Part shown: positions 35,909 through 44,548 of the stretch, piece by piece
How the letters are laid out: the number at the start of each line of letters is the position of its first letter
How positions within the stretch are numbered: position 1 is the stretch's first letter
Assembly: GCA_963599445.1 (NCBI GenBank)
Contig: CAVBWZ010000008.1
Location: forward strand, 66,387-130,386
DNA from: UBA9732 sp963599445
GTDB lineage: Bacteria; Spirochaetota; Spirochaetia; Sphaerochaetales; Sphaerochaetaceae
Length of the DNA: 64,000 bases
Reading direction: 5' to 3'
The notes under the pieces: generated by a model
Databases searched by the model: none
The model's input: the letters and a program-made list of their open reading frames with translations, nothing else
What the model was told of the DNA's origin: nothing
Translations under genes and position numbers: made by a program

Positions 35909-37129
35909 ATGGGACGTTTGGGATACGATGACTGGAACTTCATGGGAGAGGTCCAGAAGGAGCAAAGGATAAGGAAGGAATCCAAATCCAAGTCTGCGGG
36001 TTCCCTCAAAAGTTCGTTCGTCCTTGTCTGCGCAGTGTGCCTCCTTTCGTTCCTGGGGCTGGTGTGTGTATATTCTGCAAGTTTTCCTGTTGCAGTGAAG
36101 AATGGCCTGAATCACTATTATTACCTGATAAATCAGTGCGTATATGTGGCGATTGGGATATTGTTGTTCGTCCTTGTCAATGTTTTGCCAACGGCGGCAA
36201 TCAAGATTCTGTCTCCAATATTCATGTTCGCCTGTATAGTGCTGCTTGGTCTTGACGTTTTCATGGACGGTAGCATTCTGTTGTCATCAGATACGATTGG
36301 ATTCGTCTACGTTGCCGTTGTGATGTACATGTCCCTCTATTTTGCAAACAGGAACAACACACTGACCAAACTCAGACAGCTCATAGTCCCAGGAGTGGGG
36401 TGTCTTCTGGTACTCGTCCTTCTGCTTTTGAAGAAGTCCTTCGCCTACGCACTCATGTTCATTGGCGTAGGGTCCGTGATGTTCATTGCTGGTGGAGTTG
36501 GGGTCTTTGGAATGGTTCTGCTTTTGCTGTATCTCCTGGTTCCTGTGCTCTCCATCGTTTTCTCGAAGTCCGATATCCTCCTTTCTGTTGCAAGGTTCCT
36601 CGTTCCTGGAGTCGGCTCCAGCGAAAGGGCCGGACAGGTTGCTGTCATAAGAACTTCGATAGCAAGCGGTGAACTGTTTGGAAAAGGCCTTGGAATGGGC
36701 GAGTACAAGACAGGTGAGATAGCCGACATGGCGGGAAAGTGCATCTTTGCAAATGTATGCGAAGAGACAGGGTTCTTTGGAGCCTTGGTCCTCATAGCAA
36801 CGTTCCTTATCCTTGGCTTCATAGGCTACAGGATTGCAAGGTCGTTGCGCCGGCACGATGACTTCTACTCGAACATGGCTCTTGGCTGCACTACCGTCGT
36901 GGTATGGCAAATGATAATAAACATCGCTTGGCTTTTGGGGTTCGTTCCTGGTGACGGAATACCTCTTCCGTTCTTCTCGTATGGACTTGAAATCGTCCCA
37001 GTACTCCTTGCATGCGGACTTGTCTACAAGGCATCGAGGCAAAAGCCAAACATAGACGATCCAAGGGTGGTGGAGACGATTCAGGACGAACTGATGTTCC
37101 CGGAGCGCTATGAGTTCGAGAAAGTTTGA
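35909..37129 (+). CDS. ftsW: FtsW/RodA family protein lacking the catalytic aspartate
   Basis: 406 residues with about 10 membrane helices. The C-terminal half aligns well with FtsW: GELFGKGLGMGEYK, IFANVCEETGFFG and PLPFFSYG. The catalytic segment of E. coli FtsW (PEAHTDFIFA, Asp297 essential for glycan polymerisation) reads ADMAGKCIFA here, placing Lys277 at the aspartate. GGSS after SYG is GLEI, the PDxGT helix motif is KSFAY, and the QPSE region is SDTIG. The fold is kept but glycosyltransferase activity is unlikely. It is coupled to ftsQ by a 20-nt overlap. Confidence 0.88.
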   Translation: MGRLGYDDWNFMGEVQKEQRIRKESKSKSAGSLKSSFVLVCAVCLLSFLGLVCVYSASFPVAVKNGLNHYYYLINQCVYVAIGILLFVLVNVLPTAAIKILSPIFMFACIVLLGLDVFMDGSILLSSDTIGFVYVAVVMYMSLYFANRNNTLTKLRQLIVPGVGCLLVLVLLLLKKSFAYALMFIGVGSVMFIAGGVGVFGMVLLLLYLLVPVLSIVFSKSDILLSVARFLVPGVGSSERAGQVAVIRTSIASGELFGKGLGMGEYKTGEIADMAGKCIFANVCEETGFFGALVLIATFLILGFIGYRIARSLRRHDDFYSNMALGCTTVVVWQMIINIAWLLGFVPGDGIPLPFFSYGLEIVPVLLACGLVYKASRQKPNIDDPRVVETIQDELMFPERYEFEKV

Positions 37130-37856
37130 GTTCATAGTAGTAGTCCTCTTGGTCGTTCTGGTCTGCGCAGGAGTATATGTCGGCCTGCGCAACCTTTCGT
37201 ATTTCAAGGTCACTTCCGTTGAGGTCTCAGTGGATGGACCTGTCTCCGAGGTGAGGTCCGACATTGAGCGTCTGGTCAACCCCTTGAAGGGTATGAACAT
37301 ATTGGAGGTCGATACCAGAGCCTTGAAACGAAGCATCCAGGCTTTGGATGGAGTGGAATCGGCTGAGGTAAGAAAGTACTATCCCGACAAGATCATAGTA
37401 TCGGTGACCTATCTGGACCTTACCGCAAAGGCCTACTGCGTGGATGAGGCCGGTACGGTTTCGTATTTCTTCGTGGATGGCTCGGACCTTATGGCTGCAA
37501 GCGCCAAGACATGGGAGGAGTTCGACAGGCTGCCAATAGTGGAGCTGAACCCTGCATACGCCCAAATGGTGCTCAAGTGGGGCAGCGACCAAGGCTTCGT
37601 CTCCATGGTTCCGCTGGTGGAGCATTTGGCCACCAATAGCTTGATAACAAGTATTAAATACGATAATAATAACGGTAGCGATTTTGGGAGGCTTGTCCTT
37701 TCTCTGCCGTCTTTGAACGCGCAGCTTTATGTGCGGGAGCTTGTCAGTGTCCAACGTCTAGATGAAGCGCTGGCTGTAATAGAGGACCAGTCATCCACAA
37801 ATGGCAGTTCCGTCGTTTTCGACCTGTATGCGAATACTTTGGTCAAAAGGACATAG
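37110..37856 (+). CDS. ftsQ: Cell division protein FtsQ (POTRA domain)
   Basis: 248 residues with one N-terminal membrane helix (residues 8-25, EFIVVVLLVVLVCAGVYVGL) and a POTRA domain (FKVTSVEVSV, GMNILEVDTRALKRSIQ, VRKYYPDKIIVSV) followed by the beta domain. FtsQ bridges early and late divisome proteins in the periplasm. It overlaps ftsW by 20 nt and is followed by ftsA after 11 nt. Confidence 0.88.
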   Translation: MSSRKFEFIVVVLLVVLVCAGVYVGLRNLSYFKVTSVEVSVDGPVSEVRSDIERLVNPLKGMNILEVDTRALKRSIQALDGVESAEVRKYYPDKIIVSVTYLDLTAKAYCVDEAGTVSYFFVDGSDLMAASAKTWEEFDRLPIVELNPAYAQMVLKWGSDQGFVSMVPLVEHLATNSLITSIKYDNNNGSDFGRLVLSLPSLNAQLYVRELVSVQRLDEALAVIEDQSSTNGSSVVFDLYANTLVKRT

Positions 37857-37867
37857 GAGGACGTACA

Positions 37868-39112
37868 GTGGCTTCTGAGAAGATACTTATGGGTTTGGAC
37901 ATTGGTTCGTCCTGGGTGAGGGCTGTGGTAGGCTCTTTGTCCAAGGAAGGCCAGCTCATGGTGGACAGCATCTGCGAAAGGCCCAGCGAGGGCGTCAGGG
38001 CAGGTGTCGTCGTCAACATAGAGCAGACCCTCAAGACCATTTCCTCCGTGATCCAGGAAGCTGAGCTCCAGGCAGGCGTTGAGGTCCAAAGCGTCATAAC
38101 CGGTGTTGGCGGCGCCTCCGTTGCAGGCTATCCGTCCCAAGGTGTGGTTGGGATAAACACCAAGGACCTTGAGATTTCGTCAAACGACATATACCACTCC
38201 CTTGAGGTCGCAAGGGCCTTTGAGCTTCCAGCCGACAGGGAGATACTCCATACGCTCGTTCAGGATTTCTCCGTTGACGGCAAGAGCGGTATCAAGGATC
38301 CTGTAGACATGACGGGCCACAGACTCGAAAGCCGTGTCCTCATAGTTACAGGCTCCGCCAGCAACTGCTCCAATACCAGAAGAACCCTCCAGAGGGCGGG
38401 GATGAACTCCTCAAGGCTCATACTCTCCCAGCTTGCAGATGCGGACGTCGTCCTCAGTGCAGACGAGAAGGAGATGGGAACGATTCTGATAAACATTGGA
38501 GGAAGCACCTCCAACATGATCGTCTACCAGAACGGTTCGCCTTTCTACGTTGGCGGCGTCGACCTTGGATCGGGCAATGTTACGAACGACATAGCATACA
38601 TCCTGAACAAGCCAAAGATGGTGGCCGAGCAGGTGAAGGTCGAAAGCGGATGCTGCTACATTCCATCCGTCTCGCCTGACGAGAAGATAATCATTCCGCA
38701 GGTTGGAGGCCTTCCCTCCATACAAATGCCAAAGAGGGAGCTTTGCAAGATAATCGAGCCACGCATGGCGGAGATATTCTCGCTTCTCAAGAAGGACCTT
38801 GACAACAAGCTCTCGCATGGCACGTTCGGCGGCGGCGTGGTGCTTGTGGGCGGAGGCTCCCTTCTTTCCGGCGTCACGGAACTTGCATCCGAGATATTCC
38901 GTATGCAGGCCCGCATTGGCTTCCCTGAGGCCCTTCCAGGGCTCGACAGGTCGTACATAAACCCCAAATACACAACCGTGCTTGGCCTTCTTAAGACCGA
39001 GGCTAGAAAGGCCTCGAACTCCAGCGGAAGCCGTGGCAAGCCTGACAAGCGGTCAAAGAAGCCTGAAGGTGTGTTTGGAAAGTTGTCGGATTTCTTCAAG
39101 AAGATTATATAG
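37868..39112 (+). CDS. ftsA: Cell division actin-like protein FtsA
   Basis: 414 residues. Actin-type ATP-binding segments LMGLDIGSSWVRAVVG, ILINIGGSTSNMIVY and VVLVGGGSLLSGV are present with the SHS2 1C domain between. The C-terminus (VFGKLSDFFKKII) is an amphipathic helix that would tether FtsZ filaments to the membrane. The start is GTG 37868 with AGGAGG upstream. The DNA-level order ftsQ-ftsA-ftsZ is standard. Confidence 0.95.
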   Translation: MASEKILMGLDIGSSWVRAVVGSLSKEGQLMVDSICERPSEGVRAGVVVNIEQTLKTISSVIQEAELQAGVEVQSVITGVGGASVAGYPSQGVVGINTKDLEISSNDIYHSLEVARAFELPADREILHTLVQDFSVDGKSGIKDPVDMTGHRLESRVLIVTGSASNCSNTRRTLQRAGMNSSRLILSQLADADVVLSADEKEMGTILINIGGSTSNMIVYQNGSPFYVGGVDLGSGNVTNDIAYILNKPKMVAEQVKVESGCCYIPSVSPDEKIIIPQVGGLPSIQMPKRELCKIIEPRMAEIFSLLKKDLDNKLSHGTFGGGVVLVGGGSLLSGVTELASEIFRMQARIGFPEALPGLDRSYINPKYTTVLGLLKTEARKASNSSGSRGKPDKRSKKPEGVFGKLSDFFKKII

Positions 39113-39137
39113 AACCATATAGCAAGAGGATTTGAAC

Positions 39138-40400
39138 ATGGATTTTGGCATTATCGAGGATTTGTTGCATGATGAACAGACACCACCTACCGACATAAAG
39201 GTCATAGGCGTTGGCGGTGCCGGTGGCAATGCTGTAAACAGAATGATTTCAAGTGGTCTCAAGAAGGTCACGTTCGTAGCCCTCAATACTGATGTCCAGG
39301 CTCTTCAGAGGTCTGATGCCCAGGTCAGAATCCCAATTGGAAAGGAGCTTACCGGAGGGCTTGGAGCCGGCGGCATCCCTGAGATGGGACAAAAGGCCGC
39401 AGAGGAGAGCAAGGACGAGATAAGGGGTCTTCTGGAAGGCACAGACATGGTGTTCATCACAGCCGGCATGGGAGGTGGTACCGGAACCGGAGCCGCACCT
39501 GTTGTCGCTGAGATTGCAAGAGGCCTGAACATCCTGACCGTTGCGGTCGTTACGACGCCGTTCGCATTCGAGGGAAGGAAGAAGCTTCAGTTTGCAAACG
39601 AAGGCATTGACAGGCTTAGAAAGCAGGTCGATACCCTCATCCTCATTCCAAACCAGTACCTTCTCAAGGTTGCGGAGAACAACACCCCAATAAAGCAGGC
39701 CTTCCTCATGGCCGATGACGTCCTAAGACAGGGTGTACAGGGCATATCCGAGCTCATAACCGAGCCTGGTGAGATAAACATAGACTTTGCGGACGTAAGG
39801 ACCGTCATGAAGGGCAAGGGCGATGCAATCATGGGAATAGGCCTTGGAGAAGGCGCCAACAGAGCAGTCGACGCCGCAAGGCAGGCCATAAACAACCCGC
39901 TTTTGGAGAACGCCAAGATAGATGGTGCAAAGAGCGTGCTTGTAAACCTTACGGCAAGCGATGGTCTTACGCTTCAGGAGTATCAGGACGTCGTTGAGAT
40001 GATAACTGAGAACTGCGACCAGGACGCCCTTATCATTGCAGGTCAGGCATACAATCCTGATCTTGGAGACAAGGTCAAAGTCACCGTCGTCGCAACAGGT
40101 TTCGAGAGGGAGTCCGTCAATGTCGACATCCCAGAGTTCGAGAAGCCGAAGAAACGTTTCGACCAATTCATCAACTCCGCCGAGAGCAGACCTGCACAGC
40201 AGCCGTCCCAAGCTGCACCTGCACAGCCGACCGCTTCACAGGAAAAAGTTCAGAGAAAGCCTGAGGAGGTCATCTCCGTCAATAGATGGCAGGACCTTCA
40301 GCAACAGCTTGGAAGAAGACAGTCCCAGAGTGCGAACTCCAACGACTACTCCTTCCCAGCCATTCTGAGATATCAGAGACAGGATGACGACAATAGATGA
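39138..40400 (+). CDS. ftsZ: Cell division GTPase FtsZ
   Basis: About 420 residues. The tubulin-like GTPase core is intact: GVGGAGGNAVNRMI, NTDVQAL, GMGGGTGTGAAPV (signature loop) and the T7 catalytic region (QGVQGISELITEPGEINIDFAD). A Gln/Ala/Pro-rich linker leads to a conserved C-terminal peptide, SFPAILRYQRQ, that should bind FtsA. ATG 39138 is preferred over TTG 39132, based on spacing from AGAGGA. An intact Z-ring protein contrasts with the degraded ftsW and PBP genes. Confidence 0.97.
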   Translation: MDFGIIEDLLHDEQTPPTDIKVIGVGGAGGNAVNRMISSGLKKVTFVALNTDVQALQRSDAQVRIPIGKELTGGLGAGGIPEMGQKAAEESKDEIRGLLEGTDMVFITAGMGGGTGTGAAPVVAEIARGLNILTVAVVTTPFAFEGRKKLQFANEGIDRLRKQVDTLILIPNQYLLKVAENNTPIKQAFLMADDVLRQGVQGISELITEPGEINIDFADVRTVMKGKGDAIMGIGLGEGANRAVDAARQAINNPLLENAKIDGAKSVLVNLTASDGLTLQEYQDVVEMITENCDQDALIIAGQAYNPDLGDKVKVTVVATGFERESVNVDIPEFEKPKKRFDQFINSAESRPAQQPSQAAPAQPTASQEKVQRKPEEVISVNRWQDLQQQLGRRQSQSANSNDYSFPAILRYQRQDDDNR

Positions 40401-41334
40401 AGCAACGGGCAAAAGCCCAAAGGACGAGATACTGGAGGCTTTCAGCGAAAGCCTCCTTACGGAGAGGCATGCATCCAAAGCCACGCGCGACTGCTACAGG
40501 CATGAGGTTGCATGCCTTCTTGATTATCTGGACGAAGAGGGGATCGACTATACCAATGTGGATACCTACCAGATAAGGGAGTTCCTTGTCTGGAGGTCCA
40601 AGGGAGGCTCGTCAGGAGAGCAGGTTTCGTCAAGGACCATGTCCAAGGTCATAACTGCCCTCAGAATGTTCTTTCTGTATCTTATGAACGAAAGGCTTCG
40701 CGACGATGACCCAATGGAGCTCATCCCCCACAACAAAGAGCCCAAAAAGCTTCCTCAGACCATCGACTACGACTCGGTTGAGAAGATTCTCAATGCCATA
40801 GACATCTCAACGGACATTGGGATGCGAGACCGCGCCATGTTCGAACTCATCTATTCCTGCGGGCTTAGAGTCAGCGAATGCGCAACTCTAAGGCTCAACA
40901 GATTCTACCCTGAGGAGAAGCGCATAGTCGTGGTTGGAAAGGGCGACAAGGAGAGGATGGTCCCTGTAGGGGATGTGGCATGCCAGTGGCTTGCAACGTA
41001 TATCAATGGTGCTCGTCCAACCATCCTTGGAAGGCGCAAGTCTCCATACATGTTCGTTGACCGCGAACGGGAAAGACTGACCCGTGAGGAGATTTGGCAC
41101 AGACTCAAGAAATACTGCGATTCAGCCGGCGTCTATGTCAAGGTCCACACCCTTAGGCACAGCTTTGCAACCCATCTCCTTCAAGGCGGTGCCGACTTGA
41201 GATCCGTGCAGGAACTGCTTGGACACAAGGACATACGCACCACAGAGATATACACCCATGTCAATACCGATGACCTTATGAAGGCATTCGACAATGCTCA
41301 TCCGGACCTTGGTCCATCGAACGAAAAGGACTAG
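40384..41334 (+). CDS. Tyrosine recombinase XerC/XerD family (1)
   Basis: 316 residues. An N-terminal SAM-like domain is followed by a catalytic domain with all active residues: Arg in CGLRVSECATLR, Lys in GKGDKERMVP, HTLRHSFATHLLQGG, LLGHKDIRTTEIYTHV (His and Tyr). It is probably a chromosome dimer resolvase acting at dif with the second Xer protein at 43046. The start overlaps the end of ftsZ by 17 nt, so it is expressed with the division genes. Which of the two is XerC or XerD cannot be settled here. Confidence 0.93.
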   Translation: MTTIDEATGKSPKDEILEAFSESLLTERHASKATRDCYRHEVACLLDYLDEEGIDYTNVDTYQIREFLVWRSKGGSSGEQVSSRTMSKVITALRMFFLYLMNERLRDDDPMELIPHNKEPKKLPQTIDYDSVEKILNAIDISTDIGMRDRAMFELIYSCGLRVSECATLRLNRFYPEEKRIVVVGKGDKERMVPVGDVACQWLATYINGARPTILGRRKSPYMFVDRERERLTREEIWHRLKKYCDSAGVYVKVHTLRHSFATHLLQGGADLRSVQELLGHKDIRTTEIYTHVNTDDLMKAFDNAHPDLGPSNEKD

Positions 41335-41368
41335 GGGAGTTCTTCACTGTATTGTTCGGATTCAAAAT

Positions 41369-41923
41369 TCAGATTGCAAACTGCATTGCATCTGCGACTC
41401 TGAACACCACTTCTCCAAGTACGATTCCAATTGCGGCGGCGGATATCACGTCGCTGGGGTAGTGTACATAGAGGTACAGCCGGGAGAAGGCTATGAGGGC
41501 TGCGATTGGAATTGCAATGCAACCAAGAACAGGCGACGCGGCGGCAAGAATCGTCGCCGATACCACAGACGTAAGCGTATGGCACGATGGAAACGATGTG
41601 TCCTTTGGATGCTTTACGATAAGCTCGACATCTTCGTTCACCTTGCAAGGCCTTTGCCGTCTTATTATATGCTTCAGAAGGAACTGTCCAACGAACGACG
41701 CAAGCGTGAGCCCTGCAAGGATGAGGACTCCGTCGGTCCTGTACTTCTTCGTACACAGCAACGCCGCAGCTGCAATGAGCCATATCATGCCTGCACTTCC
41801 AAGCATGGTTATCTTTGGCATGAGGAAGTCCAGAAAGGGACATTTCAGCTTTCTTCTTATCCAGTTCAGGATGCGCCAGTCCAACGTGTCGAACTTCTGC
41901 TCCACTTCTTCTTTCTTGGTCAC
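41369..41923 (-). CDS. PAP2 superfamily membrane phosphatase
   Basis: 184 residues with about five membrane helices. The three PAP2 motifs are visible: KHIIRRQRP (KxxxxxxRP), FPSCHT (PSGH with Gly replaced by Cys) and SRLYLYVHYPSDV (SRxxxxxHxxxD). The family dephosphorylates lipid phosphates, among them undecaprenyl pyrophosphate (PgpB/BcrC) and phosphatidylglycerophosphate; the substrate is unknown here. It is transcribed against the recombinase, with 35 nt between the stops. Confidence 0.87.
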   Translation of the reverse strand: MTKKEEVEQKFDTLDWRILNWIRRKLKCPFLDFLMPKITMLGSAGMIWLIAAAALLCTKKYRTDGVLILAGLTLASFVGQFLLKHIIRRQRPCKVNEDVELIVKHPKDTSFPSCHTLTSVVSATILAAASPVLGCIAIPIAALIAFSRLYLYVHYPSDVISAAAIGIVLGEVVFRVADAMQFAI

Positions 41924-42059
41924 AATAGGGTACAGTAATGCAAAACAAAGTGGAAATCCATACTTTCGATTCTTTTTGTGAATGAAAATGTGAATGAAAA
42001 CATCAGGTTTTACGTATTTGTATCTATGAAGGCCAAAAACGGTCTTAGTGGAGGTGTAT

Positions 42060-43049
42060 ATGGATTTTCACAGCAGTTTTCACAACATTGCAGAGAAAGA
42101 GGTCTCAAGACGCATTTCGATTGGTTTCAACGACTGGCTGTCCCTTGAAGAGAGGAGGGCGCTCATTGCAAGGGACGTTCCATTGCAGGAGCTGTCAAGG
42201 ACCATGAAAGGCTTCAGGTCGTATGAAAAGGAGGTCAGGAGCATACTCAAATGGTTGGACGATCCCTTGGACTCCATCATAGCGTATGGAGACAAGGACT
42301 TTCCTTCGTTCGAAGGATTGGAAAAGCACATACCATATTTCCTTCTGTGCAGAGGCCCTGTCCCTAGGTTGGACGTTCCCTGCGTTGGGATTGTAGGTAC
42401 CAGAATGCCTGACTACGACGGTCTTCAAAAGGCGTTCGAACTGGGTCTTGGCGTAGCGGTTGACGGTGCCTGCGTCATAAGCGGGTTCGCAGAGGGCATA
42501 GACCAGGCTTCCATGAGAGGATGCGTTGCAGCCAAGGGTATATGCATTGGCGTCCTTGCCTGCGGTCACGATGTGGAGTACCCGTCACTGACTTCCAGGC
42601 TAAGGGAGTCCATCGTTGACTGCGGAGGGTGCATCATAAGTCGCTTTGCACCTGAGACTCCTTCCTACAAGAGCAACTTCGTGTCACGCAACATGGTGAT
42701 AGCTGCATATTCCAACGCTTTGGTCGTGGTTCAGGCACCTGAAAAGTCCGGTACCCTCATCACGAGCGACTATGCATTGTCAATGGGAAAGGATGTCTTC
42801 GTTAGTAGTGCAGGAGTAGGAACCAACACCCTCAAGCCGGATTCAAGGAGAGCTGGAAGCCATGCCCTTGCAAACGATGGCGCTCCTGTCATTTCATCCA
42901 TGGCTCAGTGGGACGGATTCTCTCCTAGAAATCTTGTAAGGCGGTTGGAGAGAACTGCATCCTCCGTGACGTTGGAAGGAAAGGCCTTCAAGGATGGTGA
43001 TGCCTTTAGGTTTGGAGATCAGGTTTACATCATCGAGGAGAATTGTTGA
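42060..43049 (+). CDS. dprA: DNA processing protein DprA/Smf
   Basis: About 329 residues. A Rossmann-like fold with GIVGTRMPDYDG, SGFAEGIDQASMRGC, GVLACGHDVEYP, FVSRNMVIAAYSNALVVVQA and SGTLITSDYAL matches DprA, which loads RecA on incoming single-stranded DNA during transformation and occurs widely even in bacteria not known to be competent. ATG 42060 is preferred (GGAGG 5 nt upstream) over GTG 42048. The stop overlaps the start of xerC. Confidence 0.9.
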   Translation: MDFHSSFHNIAEKEVSRRISIGFNDWLSLEERRALIARDVPLQELSRTMKGFRSYEKEVRSILKWLDDPLDSIIAYGDKDFPSFEGLEKHIPYFLLCRGPVPRLDVPCVGIVGTRMPDYDGLQKAFELGLGVAVDGACVISGFAEGIDQASMRGCVAAKGICIGVLACGHDVEYPSLTSRLRESIVDCGGCIISRFAPETPSYKSNFVSRNMVIAAYSNALVVVQAPEKSGTLITSDYALSMGKDVFVSSAGVGTNTLKPDSRRAGSHALANDGAPVISSMAQWDGFSPRNLVRRLERTASSVTLEGKAFKDGDAFRFGDQVYIIEENC

Positions 43050-44017
43050 GAAACATGGTAGATGATATACTAGAGAACATGGAACACAAGGACATCGGCC
43101 TGGATGTGCAGGCTGCGAACCATGCGCTGATAGATGAATTTCTCACGTATCTTGGAAGCGTGCAGGGGTACTCCGAAAAGACCGTCGTGTCATATGCCCA
43201 TGACTTGGGAAGGCTTGACGAGTTCATGTCAAAGCGTGGGATCTACGTTGGGGATATGGTGTTCGAGGATGCAAGGAGCTTCGCCGCCGGCCTATATGAC
43301 GAGGGGCTGAGTCCTGCGACCATAAACAGGATCCTAAGTGCAAACAGGTCGTTCTTCCACAACCTATGCGAGAACGGTGTGACCACAGTGCAGCCGTTCA
43401 AGCGAGTCAAGGGAGCCAAGAAGGGGCAGCGGATTCCAACCGTGCTTACGAAGGAGGAGGTGGAAAGCATCCTAAACTGTCCAACAGGCGACTACAAGTC
43501 CCTCATGGAAGTGACCATGTTCAACGTGTTCTATTCGACGGGATGTCGTCTAAGCGAGGTCCTTGGCATGAGGCTCGGAGACATTGACCTTGATTCAAGG
43601 CGCGTCCTTGTGACGGGCAAGGGCTCAAAGCAGCGTTTCGTGTTCCTTACGCCGCACACGGTGGACCTTTTGAGGGAATATCTTGTACAGAGGGATGCTG
43701 TGCTTGAGGAGAACGGCATAGAAGGGGAGGATGCGCTTTTCGTGACGAAGAAGGGCAAGCGGTTGCCGGTTTCCACGGTTCACAGTATCTTTGGTAGGTA
43801 TGGTGTGATGCTGGGTCTTACCAAGAAGTTCACACCCCACGTATTCAGGCATTCGTTCGCCACGCATCTTCTGGACAACGACTTGGACATAAGGATGGTG
43901 CAGGTACTGCTTGGCCACGAGAGCATTGGAACGACGCAGATATACACCCATGTTACGGGCAAGAGGCTCGAGGAGGTGTATAGAAGCAAACATCCCCATG
44001 GGAGGAAGGAACAATGA
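43046..44017 (+). CDS. Tyrosine recombinase XerC/XerD family (2)
   Basis: About 323 residues with the complete catalytic set: Arg in STGCRLSEVLG, Lys in GKGSKQRFVF, HVFRHSFATHLL, LLGHESIGTTQIYTHV. The start is uncertain: TTG 43046 lies 5 nt after GAGGAG, while ATG 43055 lies 14 nt after it. It is followed at once by hslV with a 4-nt overlap; the order xerC-hslV-hslU is conserved in many bacteria (as in the codV-clpQ-clpY region of Bacillus), suggesting that this copy is the XerC equivalent. Confidence 0.93.
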   Translation: MRNMVDDILENMEHKDIGLDVQAANHALIDEFLTYLGSVQGYSEKTVVSYAHDLGRLDEFMSKRGIYVGDMVFEDARSFAAGLYDEGLSPATINRILSANRSFFHNLCENGVTTVQPFKRVKGAKKGQRIPTVLTKEEVESILNCPTGDYKSLMEVTMFNVFYSTGCRLSEVLGMRLGDIDLDSRRVLVTGKGSKQRFVFLTPHTVDLLREYLVQRDAVLEENGIEGEDALFVTKKGKRLPVSTVHSIFGRYGVMLGLTKKFTPHVFRHSFATHLLDNDLDIRMVQVLLGHESIGTTQIYTHVTGKRLEEVYRSKHPHGRKEQ

Positions 44018-44547
44018 GTTTTAGAGGAACGACCATCATAGCGGTCAAGAAGGATGGAAAGGTTGCAATCGCAGGCGACGGACAGGTCACCAACGGCGAT
44101 ACCATAATGAAAGGGAACGCCAGGAAGGTCAGACGTATCTATCAGGACAAGATAGTCATTGGCTTTGCAGGCGGCACTGCGGATGCCTTCACGTTGTTCG
44201 AGCTATTCGAGCAGAAACTTTCCCAGGTCAACGGAGACCTTGAGAGGGCTGCGGTGAACCTTGCAAAGGAATGGAGGCTTGACCGCAACCTGAGAAAACT
44301 AGAAGCCCTCATGCTTGCAAGCGATGGCAAGCGAATATTCCTCATAAGCGGCACAGGCGATGTCCTTGAGCCGGAGTACGATGCTATTGGAATAGGAAGC
44401 GGTGGAAACTACGCCGTGGCCGCAGCCCGTGCGTACCTTGATGGAAGTCCTGATCTCAGTGCAAAGGACATAGCCCTCAAGTCATTGGATATCGCAAGTT
44501 CAATCTGCATATACACGGACTCTAAGTTCATCGTAGAGGAGGCTTGA
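44014..44547 (+). CDS. hslV: HslV proteasome-like peptidase subunit
   Basis: 177 residues. TTIIAVKKDGKVAIAGDGQV and ARKVRRIYQDKIVIGFAGGT match HslV/ClpQ, the threonine peptidase of the HslUV protease. The first threonine of the mature-type sequence is residue 6, preceded by MSFRG; classical HslV exposes Thr after Met removal, whereas ClpQ (CodW) of Bacillus has a similar extension. So either a short propeptide is cleaved or the N-terminal serine serves. It overlaps the Xer gene by 4 nt and is followed by hslU after 1 nt. Confidence 0.95.
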   Translation: MSFRGTTIIAVKKDGKVAIAGDGQVTNGDTIMKGNARKVRRIYQDKIVIGFAGGTADAFTLFELFEQKLSQVNGDLERAAVNLAKEWRLDRNLRKLEALMLASDGKRIFLISGTGDVLEPEYDAIGIGSGGNYAVAAARAYLDGSPDLSAKDIALKSLDIASSICIYTDSKFIVEEA

Positions 44548-44548
44548 A

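Noticed and set aside
36287..37336. Long antisense frame across ftsW and ftsQ
   Set aside because: The sense genes have clear family motifs; the antisense product is rich in Arg, Asn and His without any domain.
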